This document shows, piece by piece, positions 24,687 to 33,299 of a DNA stretch of 64,000 nt. The notes under the pieces are model-generated. The model had not been told where the DNA came from. It saw nothing but the letters and a program-made list of their open reading frames with translations, and did not search any database. This stretch comes from Erythrobacter sp. (GTDB taxonomy: Bacteria; Pseudomonadota; Alphaproteobacteria; Sphingomonadales; Sphingomonadaceae). The stretch's first letter is position 1; every line of letters begins with the position of its first letter. The translations under genes were made by a program, and so were the position numbers. Location: assembly GCA_009993605.1 (NCBI GenBank), contig JAACTB010000007.1:707333-771332 (forward strand). The letters run 5' to 3'.

Positions 24687-25652
24687 TCACATACGTGCCA
24701 GCGCGGCGCCCCAGGTGAAGCCGCCGCCCATCGCTTCGAACAGGACCAGATCGCCCTTCTTCACGCGCCCGTCGCGCACCGCCACGTCGAGTGCGAGCGG
24801 GACCGAAGCGGCGGAGGTGTTGGCGTGGCGATCGACGGTGACGACCACCTTTTCTTCCGCAAGGCCCAGCTTGCGCGCCGTCGCATCGAGGATGCGGGCA
24901 TTGGCCTGGTGGGGCACCACCCAATCTACCTGATCGACCGTGATGCCGGCCTCTTCGATCGTTTCCCTCAGCACCTCGGCGAGGTTGACGACGGCATGGC
25001 GGAAAACTTCGCGCCCGCGCATACGCAATTTTCCGACCGTGCCCGTGGTCGACGGTCCGCCATCGACATAGAGCAGTTCCTTGTGCTCGCCATCGGCGTG
25101 GAGCTTGCTGGCGAGGATGCCGGGGCCGTTTTCCGCCACGTCCTGCGCTTCCAAAACGACCGCGCCCGCCCCGTCGCCGAACAGGACGCAGGTGGTGCGG
25201 TCTTCCCAGTCGAGAATGCGGCTGAAGGTTTCCGCGCCGATGACCAGCGCCTTCGTCGCCATCCCGGTGCGCAGAAGCGAATCGGCGGTGGCGAGCGCGT
25301 AGAGGAAGCCTGAACAGACCGCCGCGACATCGAACGCGACGCCGCCCTTGCAGCCGAGCGCGTGCTGGACCTGAGTGGCGGTGGCGGGAAAGGTGTGGTC
25401 GGGCGTTGCGGTGGCGAGGACGATCAGGCCGATCTCGCTCGCATCGACTCCCGCCGCCTCCAGCGCGCGGCGTGCGGCTTCGGTGGCGAGGCTGCTGGTG
25501 GTCTCGCCCGGTTCGGCGAGATAGCGCTGGCGGATACCGGTCCGCTCGACGATCCATTCGTCGGACGTGTCGACACGCTCCGCCAGATCGGCATTGGTGA
25601 CGAGCTGGCGCGGGAGGGCCGAGCCGGTACCGGTCAGGACCGCGCGAATCAC
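24687..25652 (-). CDS. fabH: 3-oxoacyl-[ACP] synthase III
   Basis: Condenses acetyl-CoA with malonyl-ACP to start fatty acid synthesis. The 321-residue product has the catalytic triad Cys113 ([11 protein letters not shown]), His248 (VPHQANARI) and Asn278 (RHANTSAAS), and the GDGAGAVVL segment of thiolase-fold enzymes. Length is normal. Its start overlaps the plsX stop (ATGA), so the two are coupled. The gene order rpmF-plsX-fabH-ihfA is a long-known alphaproteobacterial arrangement. Confidence 0.95.
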   Translation of the reverse strand: MIRAVLTGTGSALPRQLVTNADLAERVDTSDEWIVERTGIRQRYLAEPGETTSSLATEAARRALEAAGVDASEIGLIVLATATPDHTFPATATQVQHALGCKGGVAFDVAAVCSGFLYALATADSLLRTGMATKALVIGAETFSRILDWEDRTTCVLFGDGAGAVVLEAQDVAENGPGILASKLHADGEHKELLYVDGGPSTTGTVGKLRMRGREVFRHAVVNLAEVLRETIEEAGITVDQVDWVVPHQANARILDATARKLGLAEEKVVVTVDRHANTSAASVPLALDVAVRDGRVKKGDLVLFEAMGGGFTWGAALARM

Positions 25653-26698
25653 TTCGCGTTTCCGGTCGCCGCGAAGCCGGTGTCCGACACTTCGCCCAGA
25701 TCGTGAGCGATGCGGTTGACGATATCGTCTTCGAGCAGGCGCGCGGCGACCTTGACCGCATTGGCCACGCCCTTGGCGTTGGCGCTGCCATGGCTTTTCA
25801 CGACCACGCCGTTGAGGCCAAGGAAAACCGCACCATTATGGTTGTTGGGGTCGAGATGGTGCTTGAGCAGCTCGGTCGCGGGCCGCGAGACGAGGAAGCC
25901 GACCTTGGAGCGGATCGAGGAGCTGAAGGCCTGCTTCAAAAGATCGGTGACGAAGCGGGCCGCGCCTTCGATCGCTTTGAGAGCGATATTGCCCGAAAAC
26001 CCGTCGCACACCACCACGTCGCACTGACCGCGATTGATCTTGTCGGCCTCGACGAAGCCTTCGAAATCCATCGCCAGCCCGGTCGCCGCGCGCAGGCGGT
26101 TGGCGGCTTCCTGGATATCCTCGGTGCCCTTGGTTTCTTCGGTGCCGATATTGAGCAAGCGCACGCGCGGACGTTCGCGCCCGGTGACGATGCGCGAATA
26201 GGCCGCGCCCATGATCGCGAACTGGACGAGATTGCGCGCGTCGCATTCGCGATTGGCGCCGAGGTCGAGCATGATGACGTCGTCATCGCCCAGTGTCGGA
26301 AGAAGGGCGGCCAGCGCGGGCCGGTCGAGCCCGGGCATGGTGCGCAGGGCCAATTTGCTCATCGCCATCAGAGCGCCGGTGTTGCCCGCGCTGACGGCGG
26401 CACCCGCCTCGCCCCGCTTCACCGCATCGACGGCGAGGCCCATGCTGGTCGTGCGAGCGCGGCGCAATGCTCTCGACGGTTTCTCGTCGCCCCCGACCAC
26501 ATCCTCGCAATGGAGGATTTCGGACGCGCCGCGCATGTTCGGGTGGCTTTCCAGCGCGGCTTCGATCCGCGCCTGGTCACCCACCAGCAGGAATTTGAAA
26601 GTGTCGTGGTCGCGGCGCGCCAAAGCGGCGCCTTCGACCATGACGCGCACGCCATCATCGCCGCCCATCGCGTCAACTGCGATACGCGGCAAGGTCAT
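25649..26698 (-). CDS. plsX: Phosphate acyltransferase PlsX
   Basis: Peripheral membrane enzyme making acyl-phosphate from acyl-ACP, the donor used by PlsY in phospholipid synthesis. The 349-residue product begins [12 protein letters not shown], contains the [10 protein letters not shown] motif and the [16 protein letters not shown] segment near the C-terminal third, all family marks. It lies 22 bases after rpmF and overlaps fabH by four bases, linking ribosome production with membrane lipid synthesis. Confidence 0.95.
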   Translation of the reverse strand: MTLPRIAVDAMGGDDGVRVMVEGAALARRDHDTFKFLLVGDQARIEAALESHPNMRGASEILHCEDVVGGDEKPSRALRRARTTSMGLAVDAVKRGEAGAAVSAGNTGALMAMSKLALRTMPGLDRPALAALLPTLGDDDVIMLDLGANRECDARNLVQFAIMGAAYSRIVTGRERPRVRLLNIGTEETKGTEDIQEAANRLRAATGLAMDFEGFVEADKINRGQCDVVVCDGFSGNIALKAIEGAARFVTDLLKQAFSSSIRSKVGFLVSRPATELLKHHLDPNNHNGAVFLGLNGVVVKSHGSANAKGVANAVKVAARLLEDDIVNRIAHDLGEVSDTGFAATGNAK

Positions 26699-26720
26699 GG
26701 CATACTCCGGTCAGCTACGG

Positions 26721-26900
26721 TCAGAGACCGACGGCGATGACTTCGCGGCCGTTATAAAATCCGCAATGCGGGCACAGATTGTGCGGGCGCTTCAATTCGC
26801 CGCAGTTCGAGCATTCGTGATGTGCTTCGACCTTGAGCGAATCGTGCGAACGGCGATTGCCGCGGCGGTGGGGCGATACTTTTCTTTTGGGGACGGCCAT
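26721..26900 (-). CDS. rpmF: Large ribosomal subunit protein bL32
   Basis: A 59-residue ribosomal protein read directly from the sequence: it starts [20 protein letters not shown], continues with the zinc-binding pairs CSNCG and CPHCG spaced by about ten residues, and ends in REVIAVGL. All four zinc cysteines are kept, so this is the zinc-dependent form. It is the first gene of the rpmF-plsX-fabH operon. The leader contains inverted repeats (see findings). Confidence 0.95.
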   Translation of the reverse strand: MAVPKRKVSPHRRGNRRSHDSLKVEAHHECSNCGELKRPHNLCPHCGFYNGREVIAVGL

Positions 26901-27016
26901 GGCGGCACCTGTTCCTCAATCAATTCGAATGGTTGATGGCCGCCCTAGGGGAAGGTCCGGGACCGCACAAGTGTGCGGCAGACCGAAATTTCCGACCCGT
27001 GACGGTGAAGGCGGGC

Positions 27017-27044
27017 GCTATAGCGATATTTTGCCGCGTTGCAA
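27017..27044 (-). promoter_or_regulatory. Predicted promoter of the rpmF-plsX-fabH operon
   Basis: On the reverse strand TTGCAA (27039-27044), a 16-base spacer and TATAGC (complement of 27017-27022), giving a leader of roughly 110 bases before rpmF. The leader holds a perfect hairpin CCGCAC-AAGT-GTGCGG (26963-26978). Confidence 0.4.
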
Positions 27045-27098
27045 GCGCGCCCGTCGCCCCCTAGCACGGCGGCGCATTCAAACCGGGAAATTCGTCTT

Positions 27099-27497
27099 AT
27101 GGAAATCGTCCTGCCGATCACGCTCACTTCCGCTGCGGCGGCGGCCCTGATCAATATCTGGCTCGCCCTGAGGGTCGGCCAGCTGCGCCTTGCGACCAAG
27201 ACCGTTCATGGCGACGATGCGGGCGGTCCGCTGTCCCGGAGGATGCGCGCCCAGCTCAATTTCGTCGAGAACACCGCGTTCGTGCTGATCCTGATCGCGG
27301 CGATCGAACTGGCGGGCAATGGCGGCCTCTGGCTGTCGATCACGGCGGGCGTCTACATGCTGGCGCGCGTGGCGCACGGGATCGGGATGGACGGCGAAGG
27401 CCCCACCCTGCCGCGCAAGATCGGCGTGATCGTCACTTTGGTGACGCAATTGTTCCTGGCGGGTTACGCGGTGGGAATCACCTTGGCCGTGATCTGA
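27099..27497 (+). CDS. MAPEG-family integral membrane protein
   Basis: A 132-residue membrane protein with four predicted helices, of the MAPEG family (glutathione S-transferase-like membrane proteins related to eicosanoid and glutathione metabolism). Family marks are LALRVGQLR near the first helix, the RAQLNFVENTAFVLILI block with its conserved Asn and Glu, and YMLARVAHGIGM. Start at 27099 (MEIVLPITLTS) puts the first helix at the N-terminus; an open frame extends upstream without support. Convergent with the metallo-beta-lactamase-fold gene, six bases apart. Substrate unknown. Confidence 0.85.
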   Translation: MEIVLPITLTSAAAAALINIWLALRVGQLRLATKTVHGDDAGGPLSRRMRAQLNFVENTAFVLILIAAIELAGNGGLWLSITAGVYMLARVAHGIGMDGEGPTLPRKIGVIVTLVTQLFLAGYAVGITLAVI

Positions 27498-27502
27498 TCT
27501 GG

Positions 27503-28183
27503 TCAGGTCAGCGCCGCATCGCTGACGAAGGCGTTGGTCTTGCGCTCCTGCCCGAACGTGCTGGTGGGCCCGTGTCCGGGGATGAACGTCACATCGTCGC
27601 CCAGCGGCCAGAGCTTGGTCACGATCGCATCGATCAGGTCCTGGTGGTTGCCCATCGGAAAATCGGTGCGTCCGATACTGCCCTGGAACAGCACGTCGCC
27701 GACGAGGGCGAACTTGCTTGGGCGGTGGTAGAAGATCACGTGGCCGGGCGTGTGGCCGGGGCAGTGGAAGACTTCCAGCTCGAGATCGCCGACTGTTACG
27801 GTCTCGCCCTCTTCCAGCCAGCGATCGGGCTCGAACGTCTGGCCGTGGACGCCGAAGCGCGCCCCGTCGTCGTCCAGGCGGGCGATCCAGAACCGGTCGG
27901 CCTCGTGCGGGCCTTCGATGGGGACACCCAGCTCCTTGGCGAGAATGCCGGCCTCTCCGCAATGATCGATATGGCCGTGGGTAAGCAGGATCTTTTCCAG
28001 CTCCACTCCGGAATTCTTCAGCGCCGCCTTCACCTTGTCGAGATCCCCGCCGGGGTCGACCAGCGCGCCCTTATTGGTGGCGGTGCACCAGATCAGGGAG
28101 CAATTCTGTTGGAGCGGCGTGACGGGGATGATGCCCGCCTTCATCGGCGGACTCTGAGGCGGCGTAGTCTTCGGATCGGTCAT
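27503..28183 (-). CDS. Metallo-beta-lactamase-fold hydrolase, glyoxalase II-like
   Basis: A 226-residue metal-dependent hydrolase of the YcbL/GloB-like group. The metal ligands are visible: THGHIDHCG (HXHXDH), the later CPGHTPGHV histidine, the DVLFQGSIGRTDFP aspartate block and the C-terminal FIPGHGPTS histidine. Such enzymes hydrolyse S-lactoylglutathione or other thioesters; without the glyoxalase II C-terminal domain the true substrate is open. The start at 28183 (MTDPKTT) is preferred over 28213. Cytosolic. Confidence 0.88.
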   Translation of the reverse strand: MTDPKTTPPQSPPMKAGIIPVTPLQQNCSLIWCTATNKGALVDPGGDLDKVKAALKNSGVELEKILLTHGHIDHCGEAGILAKELGVPIEGPHEADRFWIARLDDDGARFGVHGQTFEPDRWLEEGETVTVGDLELEVFHCPGHTPGHVIFYHRPSKFALVGDVLFQGSIGRTDFPMGNHQDLIDAIVTKLWPLGDDVTFIPGHGPTSTFGQERKTNAFVSDAALT

Positions 28184-28249
28184 GCAAAGGAGATGGCGCA
28201 GCGCCCCCGGCATTGCAATGCCGCCGGTTTTATGCCGCCTGCGAGCAAC

Positions 28250-28534
28250 TCAACGCGACAGGCGACGCCGGTTCGATCGCACGGTCTTGCCGAAATGCGC
28301 CAGACTGCGCTGGGCCGCGACCGCCGGATCGAGGGTCGGCGTGGGGCTCACCATGGCCAGAGGCAGCATCCACAAGGCGAAGATCTTCTCCGCGACCATC
28401 CGCTCGCTTTCTCGGTCCGCCACGGCGCCACCGCTTGCCAGCCGCAACGTGCGCAGGCCGATCACCGTCATCGCGTCGAAGGACAGGGACCAGGCGTCAA
28501 AAGCGATTCGCGGCCAGGAATTGCTGGAAGTCAT
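28250..28534 (-). CDS. Conserved small hypothetical protein
   Basis: A 94-residue helical protein (SWPRIAFDAWSLSFDAMTVIGLRTLRLASGG, then ESERMVAEKIFALWMLPLAMV) with a basic C-terminal tail. The pattern of a helix with TVIxLRTxRxAxGG followed by MVAEKI is one I associate with small uncharacterised sphingomonad proteins of phasin-like appearance; this is a weak recollection, not an assignment. AAGGG six bases before the ATG supports translation. It is not obviously part of an operon. Confidence 0.68.
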   Translation of the reverse strand: MTSSNSWPRIAFDAWSLSFDAMTVIGLRTLRLASGGAVADRESERMVAEKIFALWMLPLAMVSPTPTLDPAVAAQRSLAHFGKTVRSNRRRLSR

Positions 28535-28610
28535 GTCGATCCCTTCAATGGTGAGCAGAATTAGGGGTGCCGTATCGGCACCACGCCACCGATCTATCGG
28601 GACGGACGAG

Positions 28611-28636
28611 GAGCGCCGCCAATCGGCAGCGCTCCC
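28611..28636 (-). terminator. Hairpin downstream of the lipoprotein gene, terminator-like without T tract
   Basis: GGAGCGC-C-GCC (28611-28621) pairs with GGC-A-GCGCTCC (28626-28636) with one mismatch and a four-base loop, 11 bases after the end of the reverse-strand gene at 28647. No run of T follows, so intrinsic termination is uncertain. Confidence 0.4.
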
Positions 28637-28646
28637 TTACAGGTAA

Positions 28647-29036
28647 TCAGCCGAGCCGGAAATCGACGATCCTGCCGTCGCTGCGGAAGGTGCAGCCGAA
28701 CTCGTCGCGGCGCGAGTCGCGCGAATCGGTCCGGCCGATCACGCGCACCGAATTGCGATCGATCTGCTCCACCCGGTCGATTGCGACCCGGCCATATTGC
28801 GAGGCCTGACGACCGCAGGCGTTGAAAGCCGCGCGTTCGAAATCGTTGCTATAATTCGTGCCGTAATTGTCCGGCCCGCGATACGGTTCGTAGCCGTAAG
28901 AGCCGCTGCGATAGGGATCGTCGCGATAGGTGTCGCCGCCCAGAATGCCGCCGAGACCGCCCAGCCCACCATAGGCCGAACAGCCGCCCAGAAGCATGGT
29001 TGCGGCGGCGATGGCTGGGACGAGGGATGTTTTCAT
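28647..29036 (-). CDS. Hypothetical lipoprotein with glycine/tyrosine-rich linker
   Basis: A 129-residue exported protein: signal ending in the lipobox LLGGC (around residue 19), a Gly-rich then Tyr/Arg/Asp-rich linker (GGLGGLGGILGG, YRDDPYRSGSYGYEPYRG), and a small folded C-terminal domain with two Cys (FNACGRQA and FGCTFRSDG) that could form a disulfide. No known family is recognised. AGGAG lies seven bases before the start. Probably outer-membrane associated. Confidence 0.75.
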   Translation of the reverse strand: MKTSLVPAIAAATMLLGGCSAYGGLGGLGGILGGDTYRDDPYRSGSYGYEPYRGPDNYGTNYSNDFERAAFNACGRQASQYGRVAIDRVEQIDRNSVRVIGRTDSRDSRRDEFGCTFRSDGRIVDFRLG

Positions 29037-29137
29037 GGCGATACTCCTGCAAGATCAGAGAATTACGCGCCCACCACGCGGTCGATGCCTGTGTTACGAA
29101 AGGGGGCGCCGATGGTTCCTGCGGAGGCTCGCCAGCC

Positions 29138-29824
29138 TCACATGCGCCCGCCCTTCCACACCACGCGGCCGATCACCTCGACCTCCTCGCGCGCAAGGTC
29201 GATGGGGGCATAGGCCTCGTTGGCGCTGACAAGCGCGATTCGGCCGGGCGCACTGGCCTGGACCTGCTTGACGTGCAGCGCCTCGCCGATGCGGACGACG
29301 AAAATCCCCTCGCCCGTGCGGCGGGTGCGATCGACGAATATCTCGTCGCCCGATTTCAGGAGCGGATCCATGCTGTCGCCTTCCACGCGGATCGCGGACA
29401 AATCCGCCCCTTCCAGCCCCATTTCGCGCAGCCACCGTTTGGAAAATTGAAAGCTGTCATAGGAAATTTCCTCGGCGCCGTAGGAGCCGGGGCCTGCGGA
29501 GGCTTCCAACGGGAGGCGCGGGACACTGACAAACCCGTCGATCCGCGCTCCGGCCGCAGCGTTCCGGCTCGGTTGGGCTAGCGTTCGCGTTGCGATCGTA
29601 TCGCGATCGACGCCGAGGAATTCCGCGATCCGGAGCAGGTCCGGCTCGTCGAGATGGCGCGGACTTCCGCGGTTCAGATATTGGTGGAGATAGGCGGGAT
29701 TGCGCCCGATCAGTCGCGCCAGCGCGCTGAGCGTTTGGCCCTGATCCTTCACGATCCCCGCCAGGCGAGCGCGGGCATAGCGTTCCTCGGGTTCGAAACG
29801 GTCGAGCGGGTCCTGCATGTCCAT
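29138..29824 (-). CDS. XRE-type helix-turn-helix / S24 (LexA-like) repressor
   Basis: A 228-residue two-domain regulator. Residues about 20-75 form a helix-turn-helix (TLSALARLIGRNPAYLHQYLNRG); residues about 120-228 form an S24 peptidase domain with the nucleophile Ser151 (EGDSMDPLLKSGDEIFVD) and the general-base Lys186 (ALHVKQV). An ASAGPG segment at 108-113 sits where the Ala-Gly cleavage bond of LexA/CI proteins would be. It could be a self-cleaving SOS-type switch or a non-cleaving phage-type repressor. It is divergent from two small genes, with a candidate operator between. Confidence 0.88.
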   Translation of the reverse strand: MDMQDPLDRFEPEERYARARLAGIVKDQGQTLSALARLIGRNPAYLHQYLNRGSPRHLDEPDLLRIAEFLGVDRDTIATRTLAQPSRNAAAGARIDGFVSVPRLPLEASAGPGSYGAEEISYDSFQFSKRWLREMGLEGADLSAIRVEGDSMDPLLKSGDEIFVDRTRRTGEGIFVVRIGEALHVKQVQASAPGRIALVSANEAYAPIDLAREEVEVIGRVVWKGGRM

Positions 29825-29856
29825 TACCGGTCCTTTCCGATGCCGCGTAGTATTTT

Positions 29857-29891
29857 TCCTATAGACGAAGAATTTTCCTAGACAAGTAGGA
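29857..29891. promoter_or_regulatory. Candidate repressor operator between the S24 gene and the divergent small genes
   Basis: The inverted repeat TCCTA-GACAAG-TAGGA (29876-29891) overlaps a direct repeat in which TTTTCCTA and GAC recur 19 bases apart (copies starting at 29854 and 29873). The segment is much more A/T-rich than the surroundings and lies 33 bases from the repressor start. Binding by the S24 repressor is inferred from position only. Confidence 0.5.
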
Positions 29892-29949
29892 TTTCAGCTG
29901 GAACGTAACGAGAACACCAGACGACTCGCCACCAGCCACAGAGGGACCC

Positions 29950-30135
29950 ATGCTGCTTCGCAAAGTCGAGAAATTCCTTCGCCGCCACCGCATGGCGCCA
30001 ACCACTTTCGGGCGTCTCGCCGCGCGCGATCCGCGCTTCGTGCTCGATCTGCGCTTGGGGCGCGAACCGCGCGGGCGGACCGAACAGCGCGTGACGCGCT
30101 GGATGAACGATTACGAGGAGCCGCTCTATGTCTGA
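29950..30135 (+). CDS. Small basic hypothetical protein, divergent from S24 repressor
   Basis: A 61-residue Arg-rich protein (MLLRKVEKFLRRHRMAPTTFGRLAARDPRFVLDLRLGREPRGRTEQRV). The segment APTTFGRLAARDPRFVLDLRLGREP reads like a degenerate helix-turn-helix in which RVTRWMNDY would be the last helix, so it may be a small DNA-binding protein; that is inference. It overlaps the next gene by eight bases, so the two are probably coupled, and both face away from the repressor. Confidence 0.72.
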   Translation: MLLRKVEKFLRRHRMAPTTFGRLAARDPRFVLDLRLGREPRGRTEQRVTRWMNDYEEPLYV

Positions 30136-30496
30136 TGCGCTGGCACTTGGCCTCAGCCAGACCAAGCCGGCGAGGCGCGCGCGGCGAACAGCGGCGGATC
30201 GGCTGCGCGATGCGCTTCTAACTTTGTCGGATCATCACGCTCAAGTCGTCGCCCAATCCGAGCGCGCCTGGGCCAGCATCACCTTTGCCGGCGCTCGCCA
30301 TGTCTTCACTCTGATCTTCGCAGGCGAAGCGGCGGTGGAGGCAGGCGAGCGCTTCGTAGCGAACCTGCCCGATCACGAATTCTCGGTATCCGGTCAATTG
30401 GTGGCCGATGCGACGGTGAGCGAAATCGAACACCGTATACTGCCCAGCCCGCGCTTGATCGTGACCTGCGAGGTGCTGATGCTGGAAGAAGGGTGA
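30128..30496 (+). CDS. Conserved hypothetical protein downstream of the small basic gene
   Basis: A 122-residue soluble protein with an Arg/Lys-rich N-terminus (TKPARRARRTAADRLRDALL), a central beta-rich part (ERAWASITFAGARHVFTLIFAGE) and a C-terminal strand LIVTCEVLMLEEG. No catalytic motif or known family is recognised. Its start lies inside the end of the preceding gene (eight-base overlap), indicating coupling. A very strong hairpin follows the stop. Confidence 0.75.
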   Translation: MSDALALGLSQTKPARRARRTAADRLRDALLTLSDHHAQVVAQSERAWASITFAGARHVFTLIFAGEAAVEAGERFVANLPDHEFSVSGQLVADATVSEIEHRILPSPRLIVTCEVLMLEEG

Positions 30497-30500
30497 AATA

Positions 30501-30531
30501 CGGGCAGCAGAGGCGATTCCTCTGCTGCCCG
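30501..30531. terminator. Perfect 13-base-pair hairpin between convergent genes
   Basis: CGGGCAGCAGAGG (30501-30513) and CCTCTGCTGCCCG (30519-30531) with a five-base loop. It lies between the convergent stops at 30496 and 30539 and may end transcripts from both sides; T tracts are weak in either direction. Confidence 0.6.
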
Positions 30532-30538
30532 CGATAGT

Positions 30539-30748
30539 TCAGATGTATTCGACGATGCCCGTTCGGAGGCATTCCTCATACATACGATCGACGGTGCGCT
30601 GATTGCAGGTGGAATCGCTGTTGCAGTATTCGGTGTTGAACACATACGCTTCGTAGCACGGACCATAAGCGTCCTGCGCCAGAAGGGGCGCGGACCCGCC
30701 TGCGAATGCGAGGCCGAGCCCCGAGACAAGAATGGCGCATTTCTTCAT
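30539..30748 (-). CDS. Small exported cysteine-containing protein
   Basis: A 69-residue precursor with a signal peptide (MKKCAILVSGLGLAFAGGSAPLLAQ) and a mature part of about 45 residues with four Cys (GPCYEAY, TEYCNSDSTCNQ, YEECLR), suggesting two disulfides in the periplasm. GGAG lies seven bases before the ATG at 30748. No family is recognised; the pattern C-x10-C-x4-C-x11-C is the main feature. Function unknown. Confidence 0.65.
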   Translation of the reverse strand: MKKCAILVSGLGLAFAGGSAPLLAQDAYGPCYEAYVFNTEYCNSDSTCNQRTVDRMYEECLRTGIVEYI

Positions 30749-30866
30749 ATCCGTTCTCCCGGCCGTGGATCGGCCGCGACGGATGGTGGCCACCCGACCA
30801 GCAAGGTCGAGCGATTATCCCACCGATATGGACCTTTAGGCGCGGTCGAAACCGCGTCGGCCTCGC

Positions 30867-32297
30867 TTACCGCCGGATCACCATGTTCCTTATCTCGGTC
30901 ATGTCCTCCATCGAAAAGCGGACGCCTTCCCTTCCCAGGCCGGAGTTCTTGACCCCGCCATAGGGCATGTTGTCGACGCGGTAGCTGGGGATTTCGTTGA
31001 CCATCAGCCCGCCGACATCGACCCGGTCCCAGGCGTCGAGCACCTTGAACAGATCGCGGGTGAAGATGCCCGCCTGAAGCCCGAATTCGCTGCGGTTCAC
31101 TTCGGCCAGCGCATCGTCCCAGTCGCGGAATTTCATCAGCACGGCGACGGGACCGAATGCTTCCTCGTTGACGATCTTCGCAGAGCGATCGACATCTTCG
31201 AGCAGAGTCGCTTCGACCAGCCGCCCGTCGCGCCCGCCGCCGCACAGAACTTTCGCGCCGTTATCCACCGCCTCGCCGATCCAGCTTTCCAGCCGCTCCG
31301 CCTCGTCGTCGTCGATCATCGGACCGATAAAGGTCTCGCGGTCCTTCGGATCGCCGACCTTCAGCTCCTTCGCCGCAGCGACCAGTTTCTCGCGGAACTC
31401 GTCATAGACGTCCTCGTGAATGACGATGCGCTGCACGCTGATGCAGCTCTGGCCGGACTGGTAGAAGGTGCCCTTGATCACCCGCTCGCAGGCATCGTCG
31501 AGATCGGCATCGTGATCGACGACTACGGCAGCATTGCCGCCCAGTTCGAGCACGACCTTCTTCTTCCCCGCCTTGGCCTTGAGCGCCCATCCCACCGTGT
31601 CCGATCCGGTGAAGCTCAAGAGCTTAAGGCGCTCGTCCTCGGTGAATAGATCCGCGCCGTCGCGGCTGGCGGGCAGGATGCTGAACGCGCCTTCGGGCAG
31701 ATCGGTCTCGGCCAGCACCTCACCAATGATCAGCGCGCCCAAGGGCGTCTTGCTGGCCGGTTTCAGGACGAAAGGACAGCCCACCGCGAGCGCGGGCGCG
31801 ATCTTGTGCGCGGCGAGATTGAGCGGGAAATTGAATGGCGAGATGAAGCTGCACGGGCCCACCGGCACCCGCTTCCAGATCGCCTGATAGCCCTCCGCAC
31901 GCTCCGATATGTCGAGCGGCATGACCTCCCCGCCCATGCGCACGCTTTCCTCCGCCGCGATCTCGAACGTATCGATCAGGCGCGTGACCTCGCCCTCGCT
32001 GTCCCCGATCGGCTTTCCCGCCTCGACGCAGAGCGAATAGGCGAGCTCGTCGAACCGTTCGCGGAACCGCTCTACGCAATGCATCAGCACCGCCTTGCGC
32101 CGATAGCTGGCGAGGCGCGCCATTGGCTCGGCGGCGCGGACGGTCCCGGCGATCGCCTTGTCGATGATCTCGGGCGTCGCGAGCGCGGTCTTGAACGCGA
32201 GCTCGCCGGTGAACTTGTCGGTGACTTCGAGATCGGTGTTCGGCTGCTCCGCCTTGTTGCAGAGGTAGAGCGGATAGGTGTCTTTCAAGGTGGGCAT
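30867..32297 (-). CDS. NAD(P)-dependent aldehyde dehydrogenase
   Basis: A 476-residue enzyme oxidising an aldehyde to an acid. Catalytic Cys lies in QSGQSCISVQR and general-base Glu in LELGGNAAV; the cofactor-binding FNFPLNLAAHKIAPALAVGCP and FTGSDTVGW segments are intact. The sequence resembles the lactaldehyde / phosphonoacetaldehyde / non-phosphorylating glyceraldehyde-3-phosphate group rather than betaine or succinate semialdehyde enzymes, but the substrate is not fixed. It lies 63 bases downstream of a 2-hydroxyacid dehydrogenase on the same strand. CGGAG eight bases upstream supports the start. Confidence 0.85.
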   Translation of the reverse strand: MPTLKDTYPLYLCNKAEQPNTDLEVTDKFTGELAFKTALATPEIIDKAIAGTVRAAEPMARLASYRRKAVLMHCVERFRERFDELAYSLCVEAGKPIGDSEGEVTRLIDTFEIAAEESVRMGGEVMPLDISERAEGYQAIWKRVPVGPCSFISPFNFPLNLAAHKIAPALAVGCPFVLKPASKTPLGALIIGEVLAETDLPEGAFSILPASRDGADLFTEDERLKLLSFTGSDTVGWALKAKAGKKKVVLELGGNAAVVVDHDADLDDACERVIKGTFYQSGQSCISVQRIVIHEDVYDEFREKLVAAAKELKVGDPKDRETFIGPMIDDDEAERLESWIGEAVDNGAKVLCGGGRDGRLVEATLLEDVDRSAKIVNEEAFGPVAVLMKFRDWDDALAEVNRSEFGLQAGIFTRDLFKVLDAWDRVDVGGLMVNEIPSYRVDNMPYGGVKNSGLGREGVRFSMEDMTEIRNMVIRR

Positions 32298-32360
32298 GGG
32301 AGTCTCCGTTTCGAGACGTTAACGGCGGCCCACCTTGTGACGTTCCGGGTTACGGTCCGC

Positions 32361-33299
32361 TCAATACCCGAGCGTCAGATCCATCTGCGGCGCGACTTGC
32401 TCGCCATCGTGCCAGCGCTGGAGATTCTCGATGAAGCGATCGGCGGACCGCATGAACATCTTGGTCTGAGCGCGGCCCGACAGGTGCATGGTGATCTGGG
32501 CGTTATCGAGCGTCCAGAGTGGGTGATCCTCGGGCAAAGGCTCCGGATCGGTCACGTCGAGCAGCGCGGCCTCGATGCGCTTGTCCTCGAGCGCGGCAAC
32601 GAGCGCCGCCTGATCCACCACGTCGCCGCGCGCGATATTGACGAGGACGGCGGTGCTTTTCATCGCCGCCAGCTCGTCCGCCCCGATCATGCCGACCGTT
32701 TCGGGCGTGGAGGGCACGGCGAGCACCACCCAGTCGAACTCACCGAGCTTGCCGCGCCATTCGTCGGGGCCGAGCGAATTTTCTTGGCGCGAGCGGCGCA
32801 CCGGCACGACGTCCATGTCGAACGCTTCCAGCCGCGTCTTCACCAGCGAACCGATCGCGCCGAGGCCCAACAGCAGCACCCGCTCGCCCGCCAGCTCGCG
32901 CTTGCCGGGGCTGTCCATCAGCCATTCGTGCCGGTCCTGCGCGCGCACTACGTCGCGGTAGCCCTTGGCGTGCGTCAGCATCAGCATGACGGTGTATTCG
33001 GCGATCGTGATCGCGTTGATGCCGACCCCGTTGGTGACCGTGACGCCGCGCTCATCGAGCAGGTCGAGGGGCAGGAAATCGAGCCCAGCGTAGATCGAAT
33101 TGAGCCATTTCAGCGATGTCGCGGCCTTCACCACCTCCACCATCGGTTCGGGCTGGGTGAAATCGAACCAGCCGATCTCGGCCTGCGGCGCAAGCTCCAG
33201 CGCCTCGTCCTTGCTCGCGAACCAGAGCGGCTCGACCCAATCGGGCAGGCGCGGTTCGACCAGCGGGCGGATCATGGCGGAGAGGACGGCTTTGGTCAT
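32361..33299 (-). CDS. D-isomer specific 2-hydroxyacid dehydrogenase
   Basis: A 312-residue NAD(P)-dependent reductase of 2-keto acids. The nucleotide-binding motif is GLGAIGSL, the catalytic Arg is in NIARGDVVDQAAL, the Glu in DPEPLPEDHPLW, and the His in ITMHLSG. The length is slightly short and the substrate (glyoxylate, hydroxypyruvate or other) cannot be read. Its start at 33299 overlaps the cysS stop (ATGA), so it is translated with cysS, an unusual pairing. An upstream in-frame start would lie inside cysS. Confidence 0.87.
   Translation of the reverse strand: MTKAVLSAMIRPLVEPRLPDWVEPLWFASKDEALELAPQAEIGWFDFTQPEPMVEVVKAATSLKWLNSIYAGLDFLPLDLLDERGVTVTNGVGINAITIAEYTVMLMLTHAKGYRDVVRAQDRHEWLMDSPGKRELAGERVLLLGLGAIGSLVKTRLEAFDMDVVPVRRSRQENSLGPDEWRGKLGEFDWVVLAVPSTPETVGMIGADELAAMKSTAVLVNIARGDVVDQAALVAALEDKRIEAALLDVTDPEPLPEDHPLWTLDNAQITMHLSGRAQTKMFMRSADRFIENLQRWHDGEQVAPQMDLTLGY

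Noticed and set aside
28566..28584. GGTGCCG/CGGCACC hairpin as a terminator
   Set aside because: Stem of seven with a three-base loop and no T tract on either strand; probably incidental.
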